A DNA stretch of 6,795 nt from Anammoximicrobium sp032229885. GTDB lineage: Bacteria > Planctomycetota > Planctomycetia > Pirellulales > Pirellulaceae. Of the stretch, positions 1 to 6,612 are shown one piece after another (the stretch's first letter is position 1; every line of letters begins with the position of its first letter). The position numbers and the translations under genes are program-made. Below the pieces are notes generated by a model that saw nothing but the letters and a program-made list of their open reading frames with translations, was not told where the DNA came from and ran no database searches. Where the stretch lies: positions 1 through 6,795 of the forward strand of contig JAVYAJ010000076.1 in assembly GCA_032229885.1 (NCBI GenBank), given 5' to 3'.

Positions 1-163
1 CGCGACGGAGCGCGTCCCTCCAGGTGGTGTGCGTCCCTCCAGGCTACACACGTCCGTCCAGGCTACTCGCACCCCTCTAGGTGACGGAGCGCACCCCACG
101 TGACGGCGCGCATCCCTGCGGGTGACGATGCGCGTCCGTCCAGGCTGCGCCCGTCCCTCGAGC
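1..163. repeat. Degenerate tandem array of ~20-bp units, truncated by left window edge
   Basis: About eight imperfect head-to-tail units start near 4, 26, 46, 65, 83, 102, 124 and 147, with lengths of 18-23 bp. The shared core is roughly CGCGTCCCTCCAGG followed by T or CT. Several units begin with GACGG or GACGA. The best-preserved units are those at 4-25, 26-45 and 124-146; those at 65-101 are the most decayed. There are no unique spacers, so this is not a CRISPR array. No long reading frame crosses it, and unit lengths vary without regard to codons, which argues against a protein repeat. It is probably a minisatellite-like intergenic array. Its function is unknown and its left end is not visible. 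Confidence 0.7.
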
Positions 164-370
164 GGACGACGTACATTCGGCGGGCCACGCTCCGTCGTGG
201 TTGGCCGGGTTTGAAAACATGTCCGCGCACCTCGGCCGGCTGATCTCAATCCCAGAACAGCCGCCGCGCCGTGGTCCCGGTCCGTCTATTCGTATTTCCG
301 GTTCGTGTATTTTGTTGTATCTCGCGGCTCTGGTCCCACCACGCCACCGCGCCCGTCAATCTAATTCCCG

Positions 371-396
371 TTGACGCGCGGCGGTCAAGCTATGAT
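371..396 (+). promoter_or_regulatory. Weak candidate promoter for thrS
   Basis: TTGACG at 371-376 resembles a sigma-70 -35 box and TATGAT at 391-396 resembles a -10 box. The spacer is only 14 bp, shorter than the usual 16-18, so the pair may not work as written. Transcription from here would give a leader of about 90 bases before the thrS start. The -10-like box overlaps the 10-bp palindrome TATGATCATA. Planctomycete promoters are poorly known, so this is a guess from consensus matching. Confidence 0.25.
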
Positions 397-478
397 CATA
401 GGCGGCTTGAGTCTCGATGTCTTCTGGCCGACCCGGGTCGGACGCCTCTCGTAGCGGCGTTCTTTGGGCCGGCCGCCG

Positions 479-483
479 AAGGA
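479..483 (+). promoter_or_regulatory. Ribosome binding site that sets the thrS start
   Basis: AAGGA lies 10 bases before the ATG at 494. This favours 494 over the in-frame TTG at 464, which has no comparable purine-rich site. An in-frame TAG at 452-454 rules out starts further upstream. Confidence 0.6.
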
Positions 484-493
484 AAAAACCTCC

Positions 494-2695
494 ATGATCC
501 AAGTCCAATTGCCCGACGCCAGTATCAAGGAATATCCCGACCAGGCCACCGCGATGGATGTGGCCGAGTCGATCGGCGCTCGACTGGCCGGCGCGGTGGT
601 GGCCGCCGAGGTCGATGGCCACGTATGCGATGCCAGGCGACCGCTGGTCGAGCTGAGTACGGCGCAACCGATTCGGCTGCGTTTGCTGACGGAGAGAGAT
701 CCGGCGGCATTGAGCGTGATGCGGCACTCGTGCGCCCACTTGATGGCTCGGGCCGTCATGCGGCTGTTCCCCGGCGTCTCGCTGGCGTTCGGTCCGACGA
801 CGGGAAATGGATTCTACTACGATTTCGACTTGGAACATAAGCTGACCGAGGAAGATTTTCCGCGAATCGAGGCCGAGATGCAGCGGCTGGCCAACGAGGC
901 GGAGCCGTTTGAGCGATTCATCCTGCCGCGGGACCAGGCGTTGGAACTGTGTCAGGGGATGCAGCAAACACTCAAGGTCGAGCACATCTCGACGGGACTT
1001 GGCGACCACGGCGATTTGAGCTTCTACCGCCAGGGCGAGTTCGTCGACCTGTGCCGCGGCCCGCACGTGCCGGATGCGAGCAAGATCAAAGCGTTCAAGC
1101 TGCTGTCGGTTGCCGGCAGCTACTGGAAAGGAGACGCCCGCAACCGCCAGTTGCAGCGGCTGTACGGTACGGCGTGGTTCAGCAAACAGGATCTGGCCCA
1201 ATACCTCGAACAACTGGAAGAGGCCAAGCGGCGCGATCATCGGGTCCTGGGCAAAAAGCTGCGGCTGTTCACGATCGAACCGGACGTCGGGTCCGGGCTG
1301 TGCCTGTGGTTGCCCAAGGGCGCGGCCGTACGTTCGATTCTCGAGGACTTCATCAAACGCGAACTGCTCGCCCGCGGCTACCAGCCCGTCTACTCGCCGC
1401 ACATCGGCCGCGTCGACATGTACGAGACGAGCGGCCACTTTCCGTACTATCGCGAATCGCAGTTTGCGCCGATTTTCCATCACGAAGCCGGACAGATCGT
1501 CGATTTCATCCTTCGCCAACTGGACGGCCAGCCCGAGACAGCGCCCGCCACAGCCGACGAGCGCGAGCGGACGTTGGTCGAGGCGGCCAAGCTGATGGGC
1601 CTGGACGCCGCGGCGGCCGGCTATCGGGCCGACGCGCCGCCGTCAGACCGGGCGCGGGCCTTGCGGGATTGGCAACGGACCCAAGAGCGATACCTGTTGC
1701 GGCCGATGAACTGCCCGCACCACGTCCAGATGTACAAGTCCGAGCCGCGCAGCTACCGGGATCTGCCGGTCCGGCTGGCCGAGTTCGGAACGGTTTATCG
1801 CCACGAACAGACGGGCGAACTGAACGGCTTGCTCCGCGTCCGCGGCCTCACCCAGGACGACGCTCACCTGTTCTGCACGCCGGAGCAGGTCGAAGACGAG
1901 TTCCGCGCGACGCTGGACTTGACTCGCTTCGTGCTGGAAAGCGTCGGATTGACGGACTATCGCGTCCAGCTTTCGCTGCGCGACTCGGCCAGCGACAAGT
2001 ACGTCGGCAGCCCGGAGAAGTGGCAGCGAGCCGAGGACGCGCTGCGCCGTGTGCTCGGCGAATCGGGCTTACGGTTCGAGGAACGCGCGGGCGAGGCGGC
2101 GTTTTACGGCCCCAAAGCGGATTTCATGGTGCGCGACTGTATTGGCCGCCAGTGGCAACTGGGAACGGTCCAGTTGGACTACAACCTGCCCGAGCGTTTT
2201 CAGTTGGAATACATCGGCGCGGACAATCGTCCGCATCGACCCGTGATGATCCACCGCGCGCCGTTCGGGTCGCTCGAACGGTTCGTGGGCGTGCTGATCG
2301 AGCATTTTGCGGGCGCGTTCCCGCTGTGGCTGGCTCCCGAACAGGTCCGCGTGCTGCCGTTGAGCGAAAAGACCAACGACTATGCAGCGCAGGTCCAACA
2401 GCGGCTGGTCGCGGCCGGCTTCCGCGTCACGACCGACTTTCACAGCGCCAAGGTGCAAGCCAAGATCCGCGACGCGCAGCTCGAGCTGATTCCGTATATG
2501 ATGGTCGTCGGACCGCGCGAGGCCGAGGCCGGCGCGGTCGCCCTGCGTGACCGGCTGGAGGGCGATCAGGGCGCCATGCCGCTGGACGCCGCGATCAGCC
2601 GTCTGCAAGACGAGGTCGATCGCCGAACCATTCGTCACGTCGCGACCAGCAAGTTTACCGCTGTGGACGAGGGCGGCGAGGCGCACGAATACTGA
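494..2695 (+). CDS. thrS: Threonyl-tRNA synthetase, long form with catalytic-domain insert
   Basis: This cytoplasmic class II enzyme charges tRNA-Thr with threonine using ATP and hydrolyses mischarged Ser-tRNA-Thr. The product is 733 aa, against about 640 in E. coli. The N-terminal TGS domain covers about residues 1-65. The editing domain has the HxxxH motif (HSCAH, 78-82) and the second metal site pair C187/H191 in DLCRGPH. In the catalytic domain the expected zinc ligands are C407 (in MNCPHH), H458 (in DDAHLF) and H587 (in IHRAPFGS). Motif 2 is around 431-460 (YRHEQTGELNG) and motif 3 around 587-605 (GSLERF). The anticodon-binding domain runs from about 615 to 712, followed by a short acidic tail. 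About 67 extra residues (roughly 328-397) sit between the FPYYRESQF segment and the MNCP zinc loop. The frame is intact throughout. The start at 494 is chosen from the AAGGA site and the family N-terminus. The gene converges on the HEAT protein gene and shows no sign of an operon in this window. Confidence 0.97.
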   Translation: MIQVQLPDASIKEYPDQATAMDVAESIGARLAGAVVAAEVDGHVCDARRPLVELSTAQPIRLRLLTERDPAALSVMRHSCAHLMARAVMRLFPGVSLAFGPTTGNGFYYDFDLEHKLTEEDFPRIEAEMQRLANEAEPFERFILPRDQALELCQGMQQTLKVEHISTGLGDHGDLSFYRQGEFVDLCRGPHVPDASKIKAFKLLSVAGSYWKGDARNRQLQRLYGTAWFSKQDLAQYLEQLEEAKRRDHRVLGKKLRLFTIEPDVGSGLCLWLPKGAAVRSILEDFIKRELLARGYQPVYSPHIGRVDMYETSGHFPYYRESQFAPIFHHEAGQIVDFILRQLDGQPETAPATADERERTLVEAAKLMGLDAAAAGYRADAPPSDRARALRDWQRTQERYLLRPMNCPHHVQMYKSEPRSYRDLPVRLAEFGTVYRHEQTGELNGLLRVRGLTQDDAHLFCTPEQVEDEFRATLDLTRFVLESVGLTDYRVQLSLRDSASDKYVGSPEKWQRAEDALRRVLGESGLRFEERAGEAAFYGPKADFMVRDCIGRQWQLGTVQLDYNLPERFQLEYIGADNRPHRPVMIHRAPFGSLERFVGVLIEHFAGAFPLWLAPEQVRVLPLSEKTNDYAAQVQQRLVAAGFRVTTDFHSAKVQAKIRDAQLELIPYMMVVGPREAEAGAVALRDRLEGDQGAMPLDAAISRLQDEVDRRTIRHVATSKFTAVDEGGEAHEY

Positions 2696-2734
2696 TCGTC
2701 ACCCGGCGCGACGGCTGTCTGCGGCGGCGGGCGC

Positions 2735-2755
2735 GCGCGGCGCGCAACGCCGCGC
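2735..2755. other. GC-rich hairpin after thrS
   Basis: GCGCGGCG (2735-2742) pairs with CGCCGCGC (2748-2755) around a CGCAA loop. It is followed by the overlapping 14-bp palindrome GCCCGGCGCCGGGC at 2754-2767. It lies 40 bases past the thrS stop. There is no T tract, so it is at most a Rho-independent-like structure of uncertain effect, and chance pairing is likely in such GC-rich sequence. Confidence 0.35.
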
Positions 2756-2779
2756 CCGGCGCCGGGCTCTACCATGCCT

Positions 2780-2807
2780 CGACCGTGGCTCGAAAACGCC
2801 ACGGTCG
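2780..2807. terminator. Candidate bidirectional terminator hairpin between convergent genes
   Basis: CGACCGTGGC (2780-2789) and GCCACGGTCG (2798-2807) form a perfect 10-bp stem around the loop TCGAAAAC. It sits between the thrS stop (2695) and the stop of the convergent HEAT gene (2838), where a shared terminator would be expected. There is no run of T on either strand, only TTGG on the plus side. Position and perfect pairing support the call; the missing T tract lowers it. Confidence 0.5.
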
Positions 2808-2837
2808 TTGGTCGCGCTGTGTCGCGTGTCCGCCCAT

Positions 2838-4958
2838 CTATTTCGGGATCGGCAAGACGATGGTGGCGTTTTCCGTCAGCGTGACTTCGCTCGGCTTGCC
2901 GGCCATTCGATACTGGATGCGCAGTTGTTTGACCACGCCCGGCGCAGGATCGCCGCCAAAGGTCGCGTTGTAGCTGGGCGATGGCAAGATGACCACGGGG
3001 AAATTGCGGACGTGTTTGCGGAGGATCGTCGTCACGTCCTTGACGTTGTCCCCCGCGCCATACTCGGCTTTGACGATCTCGATCTCTACCGTGCTCTGCC
3101 CCAATTCGCCGAGCAGTCTTTCGATTTCAGCCGACCGGGCGCCGGTTTTGTCGGCGATGATCAGCGCCACCGCCAGGGCCTCGTTCTTCAGCTCGGGCGT
3201 CCGCGCGGCTTCGAGCGCCAGGGAAAGCATGGCGGCGTTCGGATAGCGGCCGATGACCTCCAGAACCAGTTTCTTTTCCACCGGCCGCTGGGCTGCCGCG
3301 AGCGCCGCGCGACACATCTCGACGCGCTGGTCGTCCGGCATGTCGAACTGACGCACCAGCCGGATGTAGCCTCGGATCGCGCGGATCTTGTACTTGTCGT
3401 CGCTGGCGTTGCGGGCCAGATCCAGCAAGGTTGCGCGCGCGTCGATGTCCATCCACTCGCCTAACAGTCGGCTGGCCGTGTCCTGAATCTGCGGATCCGC
3501 ATCGTTGACCGCGGCGGCCATCATCTGCAACACGCGCGGGCCGCCGATTTTGGCGAGGATCTCCAGAAACCGACAGCGGACGGGAACCGTCGCCGACGCC
3601 ATGACCTGGATCAGCTTGGCGGTCGCCGCGTCGCGGTCGGCCAGGCGCAGACAGGCGTTGGCCAGCGCCGCGTCGACTACGGCCGAGTCGTCGTCGGCGC
3701 GCGGCCGCGCCACCGGTGCGATCAGCAGGTCGAGATCGGCCAGCTCGACCGTGGCGCCCAGGGCGGCGAGCGCTGCAGCTCGTGTCGGACCATCCGGATC
3801 GTCAGCCGTCCGTCGCAGCAGACCGACCGCGGCCGTGATCGATCGTCGCCCGGCAAGCTCGATCAGAGCCAGCCGCAGCGGCCCTTCGGCCGACGTTAGG
3901 CGATCGACCAATTCGCGATCGATCGCCGCGCCCGGCATGTCGGCCAGCACGTCGCGCGCTGTCCGCGCCACGTCGGCGTCGGCGTCCAAGGCTGCGTCCA
4001 GCAGGACCGGCACGCTGGCCGCATCGCCCAGACGGCGCAGCGCGGCCAACGCCGTGCGTCGCACGTCCGCGTCGTCGCTGTGGACCAACTGTGTGACCGC
4101 CGGCGCGGCCGTCAGCTCGTTCCGATCGGCCAACGCGAGAATCAGCAGAGCCTGACGGCGCGGCGGCGCGTCCTTTAGTTCGTCGATCAGCATCTGCGCA
4201 GCTTCGGGGCCGGGCAACTCGCGGGCGACCCGCAGCCCCAGCGCCGCACGGGCCGGATCCGGCGAACGCAGTTGCGTGCGCAGCAACGCCACGCCGGCTG
4301 GCCCTTGAACGAGAATCATGCCGCGCGTGGCCTCGAGCGCGCGTTGCGCGGGCACGTCGGCCTGGGTCACCGCCGTATAGACCCGCAGCGCGTCCGCCGC
4401 CTTGCCCGCGGCGGCCAGCCGTTCGGCGCACAGGATGCAGCCTTCGGCCGCCGCCGAGCGGACGGCCGGCGCAGCGGCCGTCAACGCTGCCTCGAGCGCC
4501 GGTGTGGCCGCGTCGCTGGCGATGTGCCCCAAGGCCAGAGCGCTGACCGCGGCCACATCGATATCGTCGTCCTTCAGACGGCCGATCAACGCTGGCACGG
4601 CCTGCGGATCGCGACGGACGCCCAGCGAGTTGATCACGCCCACCAGCAGCCGCCCTTCCAGCCGGTCCGCGGCCTCGCGCAGCGCCGCATCGGCCGCCGG
4701 GCCGGGGATCGCCTCGAGCGCGATTCGCGCCCAGGACGAAAGTTCGCGGTCGTCCAGCAACGCGGCCAGCGCCGGGACGGACGCCTCGTCGCCGCAAATG
4801 GCCAGTTGCTTGCAGGCCAGCGCTTTCTCTGCCGGCGGGGCGGCCGATTTGAGAAGCTCCGTCAGGCTCGCTCGGTCATATTCGGCCGCGGGGCACATGC
4901 CGCCCCACATCGCCGTTGCCAGCGCGGTCAAGATCGTCAGACAGTAGATGCGTGGCAT
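2838..4958 (-). CDS. Secreted HEAT-repeat protein with a C-terminal DUF3395/DnaJC11-like domain
   Basis: The product is 706 aa. It starts with a signal peptide (hydrophobic stretch about residues 6-19, likely cleavage near CPAA at 22-25), so it should be exported; the cysteine at 22 lacks a proper lipobox. Residues about 30-620 are alpha-helical HEAT/armadillo-type repeats, with recurring patterns such as ASVPALAALLDD (59-70), QAVPALIGRLKDDD (119-132), DADVRRTALAALRRLGD (296-312) and DPQIQDTASRLLGEW (488-502). These usually form a curved protein-binding scaffold. The last 83 residues (624-706) are a distinct beta-rich segment, with AEYGAGDNVKDVT at 631-643, GGDPAPGVVKQLRIQY at 668-683 and a TENATIVLP end. 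From memory this resembles the DnaJC11 C-terminal/DUF3395 fold seen in secreted planctomycete proteins. There is no CxxCH haem motif and no recognisable catalytic domain. The ATG has an AAGGA site (complement of 4965-4969) six bases away. It lies 166 bp downstream of the oxidoreductase gene on the same strand, so co-transcription is possible. The HEAT fold and export are fairly sure; the function is unknown. Confidence 0.88.
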   Translation of the reverse strand: MPRIYCLTILTALATAMWGGMCPAAEYDRASLTELLKSAAPPAEKALACKQLAICGDEASVPALAALLDDRELSSWARIALEAIPGPAADAALREAADRLEGRLLVGVINSLGVRRDPQAVPALIGRLKDDDIDVAAVSALALGHIASDAATPALEAALTAAAPAVRSAAAEGCILCAERLAAAGKAADALRVYTAVTQADVPAQRALEATRGMILVQGPAGVALLRTQLRSPDPARAALGLRVARELPGPEAAQMLIDELKDAPPRRQALLILALADRNELTAAPAVTQLVHSDDADVRRTALAALRRLGDAASVPVLLDAALDADADVARTARDVLADMPGAAIDRELVDRLTSAEGPLRLALIELAGRRSITAAVGLLRRTADDPDGPTRAAALAALGATVELADLDLLIAPVARPRADDDSAVVDAALANACLRLADRDAATAKLIQVMASATVPVRCRFLEILAKIGGPRVLQMMAAAVNDADPQIQDTASRLLGEWMDIDARATLLDLARNASDDKYKIRAIRGYIRLVRQFDMPDDQRVEMCRAALAAAQRPVEKKLVLEVIGRYPNAAMLSLALEAARTPELKNEALAVALIIADKTGARSAEIERLLGELGQSTVEIEIVKAEYGAGDNVKDVTTILRKHVRNFPVVILPSPSYNATFGGDPAPGVVKQLRIQYRMAGKPSEVTLTENATIVLPIPK

Positions 4959-5004
4959 GATCGGTCCTTGCGTTTGAGATGGTGCGAGTGTCTGGTCTAA
5001 GGGT

Positions 5005-5090
5005 GTGATCGTCGGGCCACGATCCGCGGCGCGCGATCCGCGACGTACGATCGGCCAGCCGCGCTCCGGGGCAACGCGCGATCGGTTGCC
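5005..5090. repeat. Phased 14-bp degenerate tandem repeat between two minus-strand genes
   Basis: Units start at 5005, 5019, 5033 and 5047 with exact 14-bp spacing. Each carries GATC at the same place, as in ACGATCCGCGGCGC, GCGATCCGCGACGT and ACGATCGGCCAGCC. Two more degenerate 15-bp units follow from 5061 and 5076, the last again with GATC. The array fills about half of the gap between the oxidoreductase stop (5125) and the HEAT gene start (4958). It could be a small minisatellite, a processing or termination region, or a protein-binding array. The sequence alone does not decide. Confidence 0.6.
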
Positions 5091-5124
5091 GGACGCGCAG
5101 CGCCGCGGCGAAGGGGGACGTGAA

Positions 5125-6408
5125 TCACACGTGCCACGGATCCCGAATGGCCTCGCTGCGCAGGCGATTGGCCGCGTCGTCGCCGATGAACTCGTTCTTC
5201 TGCGGATCGTACTTCAACGGACGGTCCAGAAAAATCGCGATGTTGATCGCATGACAGGCGATGTGCGACTGGCAGGCGACCTGGGCGTTGGCGCGCGGCA
5301 TCCCCCGCGATTTGACACAGTCCAGAAAATCCCGGACGTGAAACGTGGCCGGATAGCCGCCGATCTCCGGCACGGTCTTTCCGCCTCGCAGAGCCGGCGA
5401 GCTGACGACGAACCGACCGCTGTCGCCCGCCTCGACCCACCCGGTCTCGCCCTCGAACCGCACCGGACAGGAACCCAACGGCAACCAGCCATCGTCGCGG
5501 ACGATCAGCTTGACGTCGTTGGCATAGCGAGCGCTCGCCCGGGCATCGACGAGCGGAAAATACTCGACCGGCGCCGTGTCGTCGGCTCGATTGGCCCACT
5601 GGCACAGGTCGATGCAATGCGAGCCCCATTCCAGGCACCCGCCGCCGACCATGCCGCCGCCTTTTTCGAATCCCGAGTTGAGCAATCCCGAGTTGAACGG
5701 CCGCCAAGCCGCCGGACCTAGGAACATGTCCCAATCGACGGTGTCCTTGTCCGGCTCGGGCTGCGCCGCCGCCCAACCGCTCGTGCTCGTGCGAAGCCCG
5801 GCCGGGTGGGCATGGACCGCCCGCAGTCGGCCCAGTTTGCCGTTTCTCGCCAGTTCGGCCGCGAACTCGAAGTGCGGCAAGTTCCGCCGCTGCATCCCGC
5901 CTTGGTACACGCGAGCCGTACGACGAAACACGTCCGCCACCGCAACGCACTCGGCAATCGTCTTGGTGCAAGGTTTCTCGCAGTACACATCCTTGCCGGC
6001 CTTGGCCGCGTAGATCGACAGCAACGCGTGCCAATTCGATCCCGTGGTGATCAGCACGGCATCGATGTCCGGCCGAGCCAACAGCTCGCGAAAATCCCGA
6101 TATCCGGTGCACGTGCCCGCGCCGTACTGGGCGTCCACCACCTGTCGGACGCGCTCGCGCCGATCCACGCGAGGATCGGCGCAGGCCGCTACATGAACAT
6201 CGGGTTGCTGCATGAAACAGCCGAGGACATACGACCCACGGCCACCGATGCCCAGACCGCCCAGCACGATTCGCTCGCTCGGCGCCGTGGCGCCGTCCTT
6301 GCCAAGTGCGGCGCCGGGAACGAAACGCGGCGCAGCCCACGCGGACGCGCCGGCGGCAAGCGCAGTCCGCAGAAACGAGCGCCGCGAGGCCAAGGTACGA
6401 TTCGACAT
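5125..6408 (-). CDS. Tat-exported Gfo/Idh/MocA-family oxidoreductase
   Basis: The product is 427 aa, typical for the family. The N-terminus has a twin-arginine signal (SRRSFLRTALAAG, 8-20, RR at 9-10) followed by an Ala-rich stretch to about residue 36, so it is probably exported folded with its cofactor. The Rossmann fold starts near residue 47 with the glycine loop GGLGIGGRG (50-58) for NAD(P). The family EKP motif, whose lysine is usually catalytic, is YCEKPCTKTI at 142-151. The C-terminal alpha/beta substrate domain has the His motif as EWGSHCIDL (260-268), with H264 the expected catalytic histidine; many relatives have Asp where this protein has E260. Family members oxidise or reduce sugars, inositols or related polyols, and some carry out NAD-dependent glycoside hydrolysis. 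The substrate here cannot be told. The start at 6408 has a GGGAG site (complement of 6416-6420) seven bases away. The HEAT gene follows on the same strand. Confidence 0.93.
   Translation of the reverse strand: MSNRTLASRRSFLRTALAAGASAWAAPRFVPGAALGKDGATAPSERIVLGGLGIGGRGSYVLGCFMQQPDVHVAACADPRVDRRERVRQVVDAQYGAGTCTGYRDFRELLARPDIDAVLITTGSNWHALLSIYAAKAGKDVYCEKPCTKTIAECVAVADVFRRTARVYQGGMQRRNLPHFEFAAELARNGKLGRLRAVHAHPAGLRTSTSGWAAAQPEPDKDTVDWDMFLGPAAWRPFNSGLLNSGFEKGGGMVGGGCLEWGSHCIDLCQWANRADDTAPVEYFPLVDARASARYANDVKLIVRDDGWLPLGSCPVRFEGETGWVEAGDSGRFVVSSPALRGGKTVPEIGGYPATFHVRDFLDCVKSRGMPRANAQVACQSHIACHAINIAIFLDRPLKYDPQKNEFIGDDAANRLRSEAIRDPWHV
5669..5698. repeat. 15-bp in-frame tandem duplication inside the oxidoreductase gene
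   Basis: AATCCCGAGTTGAGC (5669-5683) is followed directly by AATCCCGAGTTGAAC (5684-5698), with a single mismatch. It encodes the doubled NSGLLNSGF stretch (residues 239-247), just before the glycine-rich loop that leads to the catalytic His motif. The reading frame is kept. It looks like a recent slippage duplication. Confidence 0.7.
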
Positions 6409-6600
6409 AGCGATTCTCCCACAAGGCGTGCACCGTCGCCGAGGTCAGACGGCCAAGATGCGCGTCGAAACGGCGAGACAATCAAACGCAAGACAATCAA
6501 AAGTGTGGCGGGTGACGGGCGGCAATGTCAAGCGCCGTGTCGGAAAATCAGCCTTCACTTGCCGCCAGACATATCCAGCGAATGCTGGCCGACCCAGTCC
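6409..6600. other. Intergenic region upstream of the oxidoreductase gene
   Basis: No gene is supported here. The promoter of the minus-strand oxidoreductase should lie here. A TTGACA on the minus strand (complement of 6526-6531) could be a -35 box, but no good -10 follows at 16-18 bp. A small hairpin, CCAGC (6575-6579) with GCTGG (6584-6588), is present. The stretch near 6538-6557 resembles, from memory only, a dispersed repeat whose translation in planctomycete genomes reads like VGKADFPT; this is tentative. Confidence 0.5.
6476..6505. repeat. 15-bp tandem direct repeat upstream of the oxidoreductase gene
   Basis: AGACAATCAAA occurs at 6476-6486 and again at 6491-6501, a 15-bp period with divergent last four bases. 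It lies 68-93 bases before the oxidoreductase start, where a regulator could bind. On the minus strand it reads TTTGATTGTCT twice. It may equally be a simple slippage duplication. Confidence 0.55.
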
Positions 6601-6612
6601 ACGATGAAAAGA

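Larger units (their letters stand above)
164..493. other. Non-coding region upstream of thrS
   Basis: No convincing gene is seen here; the reading frames entering it are shadows that run on into thrS in the wrong frame. It includes a small hairpin (CCACG at 185-189 with CGTGG at 196-200), a T-rich patch around 283-331, and two palindromes, TATGATCATA at 391-400 and CGACCCGGGTCG at 429-440. The thrS promoter and 5' leader should lie here. I see no T-box-like structure and no attenuator ending in a T run. Confidence 0.6.

Noticed and set aside
1..163. CRISPR array
   Set aside because: The repeat units abut with no unique spacers, vary in length and are poorly conserved.
464..493. Upstream TTG start for thrS adding 10 residues
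   Set aside because: It has no ribosome binding site, and the extra residues do not resemble a TGS-domain start; ATG at 494 has AAGGA at suitable spacing.
356..1519. Long minus-strand frame (387 codons) across the thrS start and editing domain
   Set aside because: It is antisense to an unmistakable thrS, has no recognisable domain, and such open frames are common opposite GC-rich genes.
949..2550. Long plus-strand frame (533 codons) inside thrS
   Set aside because: It is an out-of-frame shadow, Arg/Gly/Pro-rich with no family features; the thrS frame explains the region.
4425..4440. CxxC (CILC, residues 174-177) in the HEAT protein as a haem site
   Set aside because: The next residue is Ala, not His, so there is no CxxCH; no other such motif is present.
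3802..4797. 331-codon frame on the same strand as the HEAT gene, with further plus-strand frames opposite it
   Set aside because: Composition is Arg/Gly-rich or Ser/Ala/Arg-rich as expected from shifted GC-rich codons; the HEAT frame has coherent repeats and a signal peptide.
4893..4901. Lipoprotein signal at Cys22 of the HEAT protein
   Set aside because: The preceding residues are Gly-Gly-Met, not a lipobox of the L-(A/S)-(G/A)-C kind; a standard signal peptidase site after PAA fits better.
4997..6481. 494-codon minus-strand frame over the oxidoreductase gene
   Set aside because: It is a shifted reading of the oxidoreductase, without its Rossmann or EKP motifs.
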